Shown piece after piece: positions 1 to 7,168 of a stretch of 11,836 nucleotides of DNA. The stretch is from assembly GCA_029884035.1 (NCBI GenBank), contig JAOUIM010000070.1:1-11836 (forward strand). Reading direction: 5' to 3'. A model generated the notes under the pieces. It made no database searches and was not told the origin of the DNA. It saw only the letters and a program-made list of their open reading frames with translations. This DNA comes from Aquincola sp. GTDB taxonomy: Bacteria > Pseudomonadota > Gammaproteobacteria > Burkholderiales > Burkholderiaceae_C. The translations under genes and the position numbers were made by a program. The first letter of the stretch is position 1. Each line of letters starts with the position of its first letter.

Positions 1-598
1 GCGCGAGCAGGGCCGAGTGGTAAGCCTGGCGCGCGACAAGAAACGCGAAGATCGAGCCCGTTCCCGTGGTGAGCACGAAGCGCCAGACGAGCGCGGCGAT
101 GCCCACGGGTAGCAGCCAGCGGCGCAAGGGCCACTCGAACATCATCCACAGATACAGCGCCACGATCGCTGTCATGCCGCTGTAGAGGATGACGTTCCAC
201 GCGAACACCGACGTGAAGTTGTAGTGGGTCGCGGCCACGATGATGCGTTCGGGCCGGCCGAGGTCGAGCAAGAGCACCAGCAGGCCCCCGGCAAGCATCG
301 CGAGGCACAACAGGCCCGACAAAGGCGCACGCGGCTTGTATGCCTGCTCGCCGAACACGCTGCCGATGCTGGCGACGTTGAGCACACCGGAAGCGGAGAC
401 GATCAGGAAGATCGCGAACACATGCGGCAGGCCCCAGACCACCTGGTTGTCCATGCCGGTGATGACATGGCCTTCGGCCTCCATGACATGCGCGGCAGCC
501 AGGCCGATGACCAAGAGCAGCGAACCGAGCGCGGCCAGCAGCCAGAAGTTGCGGCTGTCGCCGCGCGGCTCGTGCAAGTTGGGGGCGACGCCGGGCAT
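1..598 (-). CDS. dsrP: DsrP, NrfD/PsrC-family membrane quinone-interacting subunit of DsrMKJOP (3' end cut by window edge)
   Basis: This is the integral membrane subunit thought to exchange electrons between the quinone pool and the periplasmic/ferredoxin side (DsrO, DsrJ) of the DsrMKJOP complex. Reading back from the ATG at 596-598 I find no stop down to base 2, giving about 199 residues of a family usually near 400, so roughly the C-terminal half is missing. The N-terminus MPGVAPNLHEPRGDSRNFW is followed by hydrophobic helices at about 20-37, 58-75, 93-113 and 130-150. NrfD-type motifs visible include DLGRPERI (about 114-121) and NFTSVFAWN (about 127-135). The start lies 3 nt after the dsrO stop, and an AAGGA ribosome site (608-612) sits inside the end of dsrO, so translation is coupled. 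Identification rests on family resemblance plus position after dsrO. Confidence 0.93.
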   Translation of the reverse strand, partial: MPGVAPNLHEPRGDSRNFWLLAALGSLLLVIGLAAAHVMEAEGHVITGMDNQVVWGLPHVFAIFLIVSASGVLNVASIGSVFGEQAYKPRAPLSGLLCLAMLAGGLLVLLLDLGRPERIIVAATHYNFTSVFAWNVILYSGMTAIVALYLWMMFEWPLRRWLLPVGIAALVWRFVLTTGTGSIFAFLVARQAYHSALLA

Positions 599-601
599 GG
601 A

Positions 602-1348
602 TCAGAGTCCTTGATAGCGCACGCCGGGGTCGATCTTGAGATCAGCGCGCAACTGGCGCGATTGCAGCTCGCGCACGCGGCGCGAAATCTCGCTTGCCGG
701 ATCGTTCAGGTCGCCGAACAGGATGGCACCGTGCCCCGCCTTCGTGCAGGCCTCGGCACAGGCGGTGCTGCCGCCTTGGGCCATGTGCCCGCGGTCGATG
801 CGGTGCACGCACAGCGTGCAGCTCTCGACGCAGCCCTTGCCGCGCGGCACCTCCGCCTTCTGGTTCACGAGCGGCTCGTGCACGAAGCTTCGCGCCTTGT
901 ACGGGCAGGCCATCATGCAGTAGCGGCAGCCGATGCAGGTGTGGCGGTTGACGAGCACGATGCCGTCGGCGCGCTTGAACGAGGCTCCGGTAGGACACAC
1001 GTCCACGCACGGCGGTGAGGCGCAGTGCTGGCACATCACCGGCACCGAGGCCTGCCGACCGGTCTTCACTTCCTTGATCTCGATCTTTCGAATCCACTGA
1101 GACGACGTGCGCGTGGGCGTCGGGTCAAGGCCGTTCTCGCGAGTGCAGGCATCGACGCAATCGGTACAACCGGCCGCGCACTTCGTGGTGTCGATCAGCA
1201 GGCCCCAGCGCACCTTGGGGTTTGCGCCGTCGCTCGCCCCGGGCGCCGGCGCCGCCTGGGCCGTCTCGATCAGGCGGATGCCCGGCGCGAGCATCACCCC
1301 GCCGAACGCGGCAGCGGCTGCGGCACCGAGGAATTCGCGGCGGCTCAC
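602..1348 (-). CDS. dsrO: DsrO, Tat-exported periplasmic ferredoxin subunit of DsrMKJOP
   Basis: This periplasmic iron-sulfur protein transfers electrons between DsrJ and the membrane subunit DsrP. It has 248 residues. The N-terminus MSRREFLG is a twin-arginine signal followed by a hydrophobic stretch and a likely cleavage near AQA (about residue 32), so it is exported folded. Cysteines fall in ferredoxin-type groups: 57/61/64/68, 106/109/114/118, 138/141/144/148 and 173/177/180 with 197/201, consistent with several [4Fe-4S] clusters as in the DmsB/NrfC family. The start codon is GTG at 1346-1348 and overlaps the dsrJ stop as GTGA; this start is needed to keep the complete Tat motif. The length and the position between dsrJ and dsrP are typical. 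Confidence 0.96.
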   Translation of the reverse strand: MSRREFLGAAAAAAFGGVMLAPGIRLIETAQAAPAPGASDGANPKVRWGLLIDTTKCAAGCTDCVDACTRENGLDPTPTRTSSQWIRKIEIKEVKTGRQASVPVMCQHCASPPCVDVCPTGASFKRADGIVLVNRHTCIGCRYCMMACPYKARSFVHEPLVNQKAEVPRGKGCVESCTLCVHRIDRGHMAQGGSTACAEACTKAGHGAILFGDLNDPASEISRRVRELQSRQLRADLKIDPGVRYQGL

Positions 1349-1752
1349 GGCGTGTGCCCCTGGGCGGCTGTCGGCGCAGCGGCGGGAGTGGCCGACGACT
1401 CCCGCGCCTTCGCTCGTCCGTTATGGCAGTCGAAGCACTCGATCTTCACTGCGGCATAGCTATGGCAGGCCACGCAGAAGTCGCCCGGGTCGCGCGCCAC
1501 GCTGCTGCTCGTCGTGCTCGCATGGCATTCGATGCAGCGCTTCAGGCTGTGTTTCGCGCCGCGGATGTGACCATCGGCATCTTGGACGTGTTCGATCATG
1601 CGCATGTGCTCGCGTCGCATGATCGCCGGCTCGGCCAGGCATTGCGTGCCCGCGGCTGCCCGCGGCAGGACGGGTGCGAGGCCCGCGGCCACGGCGGAGA
1701 CGGCCGTCGCGACCAGCGCGAGGGTGACGGACAGCACGGCGACCCGGCGCAT
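1345..1752 (-). CDS. dsrJ: DsrJ, periplasmic triheme cytochrome c subunit
   Basis: DsrJ is the triheme c-type cytochrome of DsrMKJOP, facing the periplasm and held there by an uncleaved signal helix in characterised homologs. The protein has 135 residues. A hydrophobic N-terminal helix spans about residues 3-25, and three CXXCH heme motifs are visible: CIECH (73-77), CVACH (93-97) and CFDCH (106-110). A lone Cys38 in TQCLAEP precedes the hemes. In A. vinosum DsrJ an upstream conserved cysteine serves as the unusual His/Cys heme ligand, and Cys38 is the only candidate here. An AAGGAA ribosome site (1758-1763) overlaps the end of dsrL and fixes the ATG at 1752. The C-terminal tail (about 115-135) is Ala/Pro-rich and probably disordered. 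Confidence 0.96.
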   Translation of the reverse strand: MRRVAVLSVTLALVATAVSAVAAGLAPVLPRAAAGTQCLAEPAIMRREHMRMIEHVQDADGHIRGAKHSLKRCIECHASTTSSSVARDPGDFCVACHSYAAVKIECFDCHNGRAKARESSATPAAAPTAAQGHTP

Positions 1753-1761
1753 GCTCGTTCC

Positions 1762-3720
1762 TTATTCCCCCAGCCCCATCTGGATGTAGCCGGTGGGGCA
1801 CACGTCCTTGCAGATGTGGCAGCCAATGCACTTGTTGTAGTCGGTATCGACGTAGCGCCCGGTGGTCGACTTCGATTTCGACACCTTGAACACCGCGGTC
1901 TGCGGGCAGTAGACGACGCAGTTGTCGCACTCGAAACACAGCCCGCAACTCATGCAGCGCTTCGCCTCGGCGATGGCCTCGGCTTCGGTCAGCGCCAGCA
2001 CGCGCTCTTCGAAGTTGTTCAGTGCCTGCTGCGCGTTGAGCGTGACGACCTTGCGCCGGTGGCGCGGCGTGTATTGGAAGTGGCCGAGGAACAGTTCCTC
2101 GTGGGGGATCACGTAGCGGTCGGAGCGGTTGTCGAAGTTGTGGATCGCGACGTTCGTGGAGTCGGTGCCGCGTATCGGCTCGTGGACCTCGCTGACCGTG
2201 AGCCCCTTCTCGACCAGCTTGCGCTGGATGTCCCACGTGTGCACGTCGATCTTGGGGCGCTTGTCCAGCGGTTCGCCGTGCAAGTGGCGGTCGATGCCGT
2301 CGGCAGCGATCGCGCCATGGCCGATCGCCGTGGTCAGCAGGTGCGGCCGCACCACGTCGCCGCCGACGAACATGCCCGGCTGACCCTGCACCTGGTAGTT
2401 CTTGTCGGAGGTGATCCCGCCCTTGCCGTTGTTGAGCATCTCCAGCCCGGTGAAGTCCACCGCCTGGCCGATCGCCGAAACGATCAGGTCGGCCTCGATG
2501 TCCACCTCGGTGCCCTCGATGGTCTTGATCTCGAGCCGGCCCCCCGCGATCTTTGCTTCGCAGCGCACGACGCGCAGGCCGGTGGCGCGCCCGCTGGCGT
2601 CGCGTAGCACCTTCACGGGCGCCAGCCCGCCGCGGATCGCGATGCCCTCGGACAGGGCGTGCTCGACCTCGTGACGGCTGGCCTGCATCTTCTCGACCTC
2701 GAAGATCGAGGTCAGCGTCACCTCGGCGCCCTGGCGTGCCGAGACCGCCGCCACGTCGTGGGCGGTGTATCCGGTGATCGCATGCTCGGGGCGGTCGCTC
2801 TCGTGCGCGTGCTCGATGTGGCCGAGGCGACGGGCAACGGTGGCCACGTCGATCGAGGTATCGCCGCCGCCGACCACGACGACGCGCTTTCCGACATGCC
2901 GCATGCGGCCGTCGTTGAAGGCCTTCAGGAACGCCGTGGCCGTGACCACGTTGGGCGCGTCCCAGCCCTCCACCGGCAGCGGCCGGCCCGACTGGGCCCC
3001 AAGCCCCAGGAAGACGGCATCGAAATCGGCGCGGATCTGCTCCATCGTCACGTCGGTGCCGATGCGGCAGTTCATCCGGGCCTCAACGCCCATGTCGAGG
3101 ATGCGCTGGATCTCGGCGTCGAGCACGGAGCGCGGCGTGCGAAAGCCAGGAATACCGTAGCGCATCATCCCGCCGAGCTCGGCGCGCTCGTCGAAGATCG
3201 TCACCGAATGACCCTTGCGCGCCAGCTGGTAGGCCGCAGACAGGCCGGCCGGGCCACCGCCGATCACCGCGACCTTCTTGCCCGAGAGCTGCGTGGGCTT
3301 CGGGAAGGCGAGCTGGTTGGCGATCGCGTACTCGCCGAGGAAATGCTCGACCGAGTTGATGCCGACGAAGTCCTCGACCTCGTTGCGGTTGCAGCCCGAC
3401 TCGCAAGGCGCAGGGCAGACACGGCCCATCACCGATGGCAGGGGGTTCGCCTCGGTGAGTCGCCGCCACGCGTACTCCTGCCACGGCATGCCGGCGGGCG
3501 GTTTCTCGATCCCGCGCACGATGTTCAGGTAGCTGCGGATGTCCTCACCCGACGGGCACGATCCCTGGCACGGCGGCGTGCTCTGGATGTACGTGGGGCA
3601 CTTGTGTGAGTGGTCGGCGTCGAAGATCTCCTGCTGCCACGGCAACGGCTTGGAGTCGCCGTCCTTGTAGCGTCGGAAGTTCAGCACCTGCGCTTTCACC
3701 GTGTCGGCTTGACCGGACAT
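1762..3720 (-). CDS. dsrL: DsrL, NAD(P)H:acceptor oxidoreductase partner of DsrAB (iron-sulfur flavoprotein)
   Basis: DsrL is a cytoplasmic FAD protein of the glutamate-synthase small-subunit type. It interacts with DsrAB and is thought to pass the electrons released during sulfite formation to NAD+. It has 652 residues. The N-terminal iron-sulfur region holds C41/C51/C55 and C102/C106/C110. The FAD-binding GGGPAGLSAAYQLARKG starts at 154, and the second dinucleotide motif GGGDTSIDVATVARRLG starts at 284. A C-terminal two-cluster ferredoxin extension has cysteines at 589-605 and 631-641. The ferredoxin tail and company of dsrEFH fit the DsrL-1 form of sulfur oxidizers rather than the DsrL-2 form; I have not resolved NAD versus NADP preference. 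An AGGAGAA ribosome site (3725-3731) supports ATG 3720. dsrJ follows 9 nt after its stop. Confidence 0.95.
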   Translation of the reverse strand: MSGQADTVKAQVLNFRRYKDGDSKPLPWQQEIFDADHSHKCPTYIQSTPPCQGSCPSGEDIRSYLNIVRGIEKPPAGMPWQEYAWRRLTEANPLPSVMGRVCPAPCESGCNRNEVEDFVGINSVEHFLGEYAIANQLAFPKPTQLSGKKVAVIGGGPAGLSAAYQLARKGHSVTIFDERAELGGMMRYGIPGFRTPRSVLDAEIQRILDMGVEARMNCRIGTDVTMEQIRADFDAVFLGLGAQSGRPLPVEGWDAPNVVTATAFLKAFNDGRMRHVGKRVVVVGGGDTSIDVATVARRLGHIEHAHESDRPEHAITGYTAHDVAAVSARQGAEVTLTSIFEVEKMQASRHEVEHALSEGIAIRGGLAPVKVLRDASGRATGLRVVRCEAKIAGGRLEIKTIEGTEVDIEADLIVSAIGQAVDFTGLEMLNNGKGGITSDKNYQVQGQPGMFVGGDVVRPHLLTTAIGHGAIAADGIDRHLHGEPLDKRPKIDVHTWDIQRKLVEKGLTVSEVHEPIRGTDSTNVAIHNFDNRSDRYVIPHEELFLGHFQYTPRHRRKVVTLNAQQALNNFEERVLALTEAEAIAEAKRCMSCGLCFECDNCVVYCPQTAVFKVSKSKSTTGRYVDTDYNKCIGCHICKDVCPTGYIQMGLGE

Positions 3721-3734
3721 GGGGTTCTCCTGGT
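3718..3734 (-). promoter_or_regulatory. dsrL translation start region, identical to that of dsrC
   Basis: The 17 bases from the start codon through the AGGAG ribosome site (plus-strand catggggttctcctggt) are the same as at 6371-6387 before dsrC. Sequence identity ends immediately outside on both sides. The strong AGGAG is a real ribosome site; whether the duplication has meaning is inference. Confidence 0.6.
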
Positions 3735-3740
3735 TCTCGT

Positions 3741-5273
3741 TCAGTGCGGCTGGCCGAGCCGGATCGCTTTGCTCACCAGCTGGTGAACGCCACCGACCAT
3801 GCTCATGTCGAAGCCGTAATAGGGAAGCACCTTGGTGAACTGCGCCTTGCAGATCGCGCAGATCGTGGCCATGAAATTCACGCCGTGCCGGTCGACCACG
3901 TTGTTCAGCGCCTCCATGCGCGGCAGCGCACCCTTGACACGCAGCTCGAGCAGGTCATCGGTCAGCAAGCCGCCGCCGCCGCCGCAGCAGAAGGTGGCTT
4001 CGTGCGTCGTGCCCGGTGCCATCTCGTGGTAGTGGTTGGCCACCGCCCGGATGATCTCGCGCGGGATCGTGAACTGCCCGCCCGGCGCGTCGCCCATGCG
4101 CGAGCCGCGCGCGACATTGCACGAGTCGTGGAAGGTGATGATCCGGTCGTCGTTCTTTTCCTTGTCGAACTTCAGCGCGCCGCGCCGGATCAGGTCGTGC
4201 GTCAGCTCGCAGATGTGCGTGGGTTGCTTGTACCGCGGGTCGAGCTGTCGCTGCAACTCGATCGCGAACGGGTCCTTGCCGCCGGCGCCGATACCCGCCA
4301 GCGTGTTCCAGAAGCTGTAGGCGACACGCCAGGCGTGGCCGCACTCGCCGACGACGATTCGCCTGGCGCCGAGCTCCAGCGCGGCCTCGCGGATGCGCAG
4401 CGCGATCGTGCGCATCTGCTCGTAGCTGCCGATGAACAGACCGAAGTTGCCGGCCTCGGAGGCCTTGGACGACAGCGTCCAGGTGATGCCGGCGGCGTGG
4501 AAGACCTTGGCGTAGCCGATCAGGCTCTCGACGTGCGGCTCGCTGAAGAAGTCGGCCGAAGGCGTGATCAGCAGCACCTCGGCACCAGCGACGTCGAGCG
4601 GGAAGCGCACGTCGACGCCGGTCTCCTCCTTCGTGTCCTCCTCCAAGCCCGCGAGTGTGTCCGCGAGTGCCGGCTCGGGGATGCCGAGGTTGTTGCCGAT
4701 GCGGTGGACCTTGCCGATGATCTCGTTGGCGTACTTCTGCCCGAGACCCACCGCGTCCATGATCTCGCGCGCGGCCATCGTCACCTCGGCCGTGTCGATG
4801 CCGTAGGGACAGAATACGCTGCAGCGGCGGCACTCGCTGCACTGGTTGAAGTAGCTCCACCACTGGTCGAGCACGTCCTTGCTCATGTCGACCGCGCCGA
4901 CGAGCTTCGGGAAGTGCTTGCCGGCGAAGGTGAAGTAGCGCCGGTATACCGAGCGCATCAGATCCTGGCGCGCCACCGGCATGTTCTTCGGGTCGCCGGT
5001 GCCGAGGTAGTAGTGGCACTTGTCGGAGCACGCGCCGCAGTGCACGCAGGCGTCCATGTACACGCGCAGGCTGCGGTACTTGTCGAGCAACTCGCCCATC
5101 TTGGCGATCGCACGCTGCTCCCAGCCCTCGGTGAGCTCGCCCGGGAAGCCGATCGCGGTCTGGATTTGCGGGCTGGCGACGTAGGGCTTGCTGTGCGCCA
5201 TCGCCCCTTCGGCGACCAGCGGGATCACCGGATAGGGCTTGAGCTTGGGTGTCTCGAAGGCGGCGGTGGCCAT
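3741..5273 (-). CDS. dsrK: DsrK, HdrD-like catalytic iron-sulfur subunit of DsrMKJOP
   Basis: DsrK is the cytoplasmic subunit, related to heterodisulfide reductase HdrD, that is thought to act on the DsrC disulfide or trisulfide and exchange electrons with the DsrM hemes. From ATG 5273 it has 510 residues. Two [4Fe-4S] motifs are at C76/C79/C82/C86 and C145/C148/C151/C155. The C-terminal CCG-type catalytic site has C385, C429-C430 (CCGGGGG) and C472/C475 (CAIC), as expected for a noncubane cluster. The frame stays open up to 5402, but that extra 43-residue leader is Arg/Ser-rich and overlaps the end of dsrM. ATG 5273 gives the usual MATAAFETPKLKPYP start 4 nt after the dsrM stop. The ribosome site there is weak (GAGAAA), suggesting coupling to dsrM translation. 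Confidence 0.96.
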   Translation of the reverse strand: MATAAFETPKLKPYPVIPLVAEGAMAHSKPYVASPQIQTAIGFPGELTEGWEQRAIAKMGELLDKYRSLRVYMDACVHCGACSDKCHYYLGTGDPKNMPVARQDLMRSVYRRYFTFAGKHFPKLVGAVDMSKDVLDQWWSYFNQCSECRRCSVFCPYGIDTAEVTMAAREIMDAVGLGQKYANEIIGKVHRIGNNLGIPEPALADTLAGLEEDTKEETGVDVRFPLDVAGAEVLLITPSADFFSEPHVESLIGYAKVFHAAGITWTLSSKASEAGNFGLFIGSYEQMRTIALRIREAALELGARRIVVGECGHAWRVAYSFWNTLAGIGAGGKDPFAIELQRQLDPRYKQPTHICELTHDLIRRGALKFDKEKNDDRIITFHDSCNVARGSRMGDAPGGQFTIPREIIRAVANHYHEMAPGTTHEATFCCGGGGGLLTDDLLELRVKGALPRMEALNNVVDRHGVNFMATICAICKAQFTKVLPYYGFDMSMVGGVHQLVSKAIRLGQPH

Positions 5274-5277
5274 GACG

Positions 5278-6006
5278 CTATTTCTCGAGCGAGGCAGCCC
5301 AGGCGGCGAGGTGGCGCGCTTCGCGAGCGTTGTCGGACTGGTTGCGCGTCGGGCTGAAGAACATGCCCGGCGCATGAAGCAGCTTGCTGATCGGGAAGAC
5401 AACCATCAGCGTGGCGACCAGCAGCAGGTGCAACAGGAGCAGGGGGTCCGCCGGCAGCGGCTGCCAGTCGAATCGCATCAGCCCGAGCATGAACGCCTTG
5501 AGCGCAATGATGTCGGTCCTCGCGACAAAGCGCATGCCCAGCCCCGACATTCCGATCGCCAGCAGCAGCGCCAGGTGCAGGTGATCCGATGGCGTGGAGA
5601 TGTAGCGCACGCGGTCGACCAGGAACCGTCGCGCCCACAGGCCGCCGAGCCCGGCCACCATCGCGAAGCCCGCGTACGTTCCGAATGCCTGCACCCAGAT
5701 CACCGGCGTCCATACCGGCTGCTGGAAGTAGCGCAAGTGCCGCAGCACGACCAGCAGCAGCGCCGCATGGAACATCCAGCCGAAAAGCCACGTCCACTTG
5801 CTCGACTTGAACAGGCTCTCGAAGAACACGACCTCGCGTACGAGCCGCAGGGCCACGCCGCCGCGTGTGACCGGCGCCGGCGTGGTCGGAATCTTCAGAG
5901 GCGCGGGCGTGTGCACGTAGCTGCGGATCTTGACCCCGAGCCCGAGCACCAATATTGCCGTCGCTGCGTAGAACAGCAGCGCGTAGGCGATGGTGAGGGC
6001 GGACAT
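5278..6006 (-). CDS. dsrM: DsrM, membrane cytochrome b subunit (NarI-like)
   Basis: DsrM is the diheme cytochrome b that connects the cytoplasmic DsrK to the quinone pool, related to NarI and HdrE. It has 242 residues with about five to six hydrophobic segments, near 5-25, 72-91, 105-125, 143-160 and 188-211. Histidines in or beside helices that could ligate heme are H80, H90, H142/H144, H193 and H211. The start MSALTIAYALLFYAA matches the usual N-terminal helix. No strong ribosome site precedes ATG 6006 (only a GGGGC stretch), and a possible hairpin occupies the 34-nt gap after dsrC. dsrK begins 4 nt after its stop, fitting co-translation of the DsrMK pair. Confidence 0.94.
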   Translation of the reverse strand: MSALTIAYALLFYAATAILVLGLGVKIRSYVHTPAPLKIPTTPAPVTRGGVALRLVREVVFFESLFKSSKWTWLFGWMFHAALLLVVLRHLRYFQQPVWTPVIWVQAFGTYAGFAMVAGLGGLWARRFLVDRVRYISTPSDHLHLALLLAIGMSGLGMRFVARTDIIALKAFMLGLMRFDWQPLPADPLLLLHLLLVATLMVVFPISKLLHAPGMFFSPTRNQSDNAREARHLAAWAASLEK

Positions 6007-6010
6007 GCGG

Positions 6011-6036
6011 CCCCGAAAAGGTGTCGCGACGCGGGG
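6011..6036 (-). other. Possible hairpin between dsrC and dsrM
   Basis: Plus-strand ccccg (6011-6015) pairs with cgggg (6032-6036). The 16-nt loop contains the perfect 8-bp palindrome gtcgcgac (6023-6030). There is no T tract, so it is not a standard intrinsic terminator. It could protect the 3' end of an abundant dsrC message or damp readthrough into dsrM, which lacks a good ribosome site. In a genome this GC-rich, chance pairing is also plausible. Confidence 0.3.
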
Positions 6037-6040
6037 AGGA

Positions 6041-6373
6041 TCAGACGCAGCCGGTGGGCTTGGGCAAGCCCGCGATCTTGCAGGCCTGCTTGGCGGGGCC
6101 GTACGGGAACAGTTCGTACAGGTACTTGCTGTTGCCCTTGTCGGGGCCGAGCTGCTTGCCGATGGCCTTGGTCAGCACGCGCACCGCGGGCGCGATCTGG
6201 TATTCGTTGTAGTAGTCACGCAGGAAGTTCACGACCTCCCAGTGGTTGGGCGTCATCTCGACGTTCTCCGTCTTGGCGATGACGTTGGCGACTTCCTCGT
6301 TCCACTCGCCAAGATTGACCAGATAGCCCTCTTCGTCGGTCTCGTAGGTCTTGCCGTTCACTTCGATGCCCAT
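6041..6373 (-). CDS. dsrC: DsrC, sulfur-carrier protein with both redox cysteines
   Basis: DsrC is the small cytoplasmic protein that receives sulfur from DsrEFH, presents it to DsrAB and delivers the oxidized form to DsrK. It has 110 residues. The flexible C-terminal arm ACKIAGLPKPTGCV is intact, with CysB at 98 and the penultimate CysA at 109. This separates a true DsrC from TusE (only the penultimate Cys) and from RspA (neither). The family motif MTPNHWEVVNFLR is at about 40-52. A strong AGGAG ribosome site (in 6371-6387) suggests high translation. A second, cysteine-free homolog is encoded divergently at 10986-11315. Confidence 0.98.
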   Translation of the reverse strand: MGIEVNGKTYETDEEGYLVNLGEWNEEVANVIAKTENVEMTPNHWEVVNFLRDYYNEYQIAPAVRVLTKAIGKQLGPDKGNSKYLYELFPYGPAKQACKIAGLPKPTGCV

Positions 6374-6387
6374 GGGGTTCTCCTGGT
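6371..6387 (-). promoter_or_regulatory. dsrC translation start region, identical to that of dsrL
   Basis: Plus-strand catggggttctcctggt contains the dsrC ATG and an AGGAG ribosome site and is repeated exactly at 3718-3734. The 42-nt dsrH-dsrC gap that contains it shows no obvious promoter. Confidence 0.6.
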
Positions 6388-6415
6388 GCGAATGGGTTGG
6401 GGTGCGCAGCCGGCG

Positions 6416-6715
6416 TCAGAGCCACGACTGGCTGGTGGGATGCTCGACCACGAGGTCGACGAAGCCGGCATAGTCGACAGCCGCGACGCCGGCGACCAGA
6501 GCGCCGGCCATGCCGCGCGCCTCGAGGTCGGGTTGCAACGCGTAGATCTTGAGGCGGTCCACGGCGCTGGCGATGCCTGCCATGACGGCGCCGCCGGCGG
6601 TCGCGGCGTATACGCCGTCCTCGATCAGCAGCAACGCGTCACCGTCCCGCGCGAGCCGCAGGGCACTCTCGAGTGACGCGGTCTGGCGGTGCGATTTATT
6701 GACGATGTGCAGCAT
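6416..6715 (-). CDS. dsrH: DsrH (TusB-like) subunit of the DsrEFH sulfurtransferase, lacking cysteine
   Basis: DsrH is the TusB-type subunit of the cytoplasmic DsrE2F2H2 hexamer that relays sulfur to DsrC. It has 99 residues. The start MLHIVNKS, the LLLIEDGVYAA stretch (about 28-38) and the C-terminal VDYAGFVDLVVEHPTSQSWL are all typical. The protein contains no cysteine at all: where A. vinosum DsrH carries Cys20 (in its SLESC stretch, from memory), this protein reads SLESA with Ala18. The catalytic burden therefore rests on DsrE. A GAGGA/GGAG ribosome region overlaps the dsrF stop, and the gap to dsrF is 12 nt, so the two are probably coupled. Confidence 0.94.
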   Translation of the reverse strand: MLHIVNKSHRQTASLESALRLARDGDALLLIEDGVYAATAGGAVMAGIASAVDRLKIYALQPDLEARGMAGALVAGVAAVDYAGFVDLVVEHPTSQSWL

Positions 6716-6727
6716 GGCGCTCCGTCC

Positions 6728-7084
6728 TCAGAAGCTCAGGACCACGTCCTGCTGTTGCATCAGCTCGGACATCTCGGCGGTCGACAGCACCTCGACCGGG
6801 ACGAGCAGGTCGGCCTCGGTCAGGCCACGCGACTCCATCGACTCGCGCTCGACGTACAGTTTCTCGACGTCGTAGCCCTCCAGGGCGCGATAGGTCGGAG
6901 AGAAGTTCTTGATGCCGATGTTCTTGCTCTGCTGGCCCTTGACCAGCTCGTAGATGCCATCGTCGAGGAAGGCCAGGCTCACGTCCTGGTCGAAGGTGGC
7001 GGCGATCAACACGACCTCGAGGCTCTCGAGGGCGTAGATCGTCCCGTAGGGCGCCTTGCGGTTGACGAACATGAACTTCTTCAT
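6728..7084 (-). CDS. dsrF: DsrF (TusC-like) subunit of DsrEFH
   Basis: DsrF is the TusC-type structural subunit of the DsrEFH hexamer. It has 118 residues. Recognisable stretches are KKFMFVNRKAPYGTIYALES at the N-terminus, ATFDQDVSLAFLDDGIYELV (about 29-48) and KNFSPTYRALEGYDVEKLYV (about 59-78). It has no cysteine, as expected for a subunit not thought to carry sulfur. From memory A. vinosum DsrF is somewhat longer (about 136 residues), with an acidic segment before the end that is shorter here. ATG 7084 has a GGGAGG ribosome site (7089-7094), part of which is in the stem and loop of a predicted hairpin touching the start codon. Confidence 0.93.
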   Translation of the reverse strand: MKKFMFVNRKAPYGTIYALESLEVVLIAATFDQDVSLAFLDDGIYELVKGQQSKNIGIKNFSPTYRALEGYDVEKLYVERESMESRGLTEADLLVPVEVLSTAEMSELMQQQDVVLSF

Positions 7085-7104
7085 GCGGCCTCCCGGCAGG
7101 CCGC
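7085..7104 (-). promoter_or_regulatory. Hairpin overlapping the dsrF ribosome binding site
   Basis: GCGGCCT (7085-7091) and AGGCCGC (7098-7104) form a perfect 7-bp stem with a 6-nt loop directly against the dsrF start codon. The ribosome site GGGAGG lies half in the loop and half in the stem, so the folded RNA would limit initiation unless ribosomes arriving from dsrE open it. The structure is seen; the regulatory role is inferred. Confidence 0.45.
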
Positions 7105-7168
7105 GGCCCGATCGCCGGCGATGGCCCCGACGGGGAGCCGCGAACGCAGTGAGCGTGGTCGCGCCATG
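7105..7168. other. Rest of the dsrE-dsrF gap, with further inverted repeats
   Basis: Beyond the dsrF hairpin, this part of the gap holds a perfect 12-bp palindrome atcgccggcgat (7111-7122) and the short inverted repeat ccccgacgggg (7125-7135). No open frame of substance was seen. It may contain RNA structures that set the dsrE/dsrF ratio or an internal operator, or it may be GC-rich chance. Confidence 0.3.

Noticed and set aside
1222..3609. Large plus-strand open frames opposite dsrO, dsrJ and dsrL
   Set aside because: Same cause: shadows of GC-rich coding DNA, no ribosome site, no recognisable domain.
3968..3984. Run of gcc triplets in dsrK
   Set aside because: It encodes the glycine run of the CCGGGGG catalytic motif; no frameshift is present.
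3606..5357. Long plus-strand open frame (about 583 codons) opposite dsrK
   Set aside because: It mirrors dsrK in the opposite strand, as is common in high-GC DNA. The product is low-complexity (Arg, Val, Ala, His, Asp) with no family motif, whereas dsrK has complete cluster motifs.
5274..5402. N-terminal extension of dsrK to 5402
   Set aside because: It would overlap the conserved end of dsrM and adds an Arg/Ser-rich leader unlike DsrK. ATG 5273 gives the normal N-terminus.
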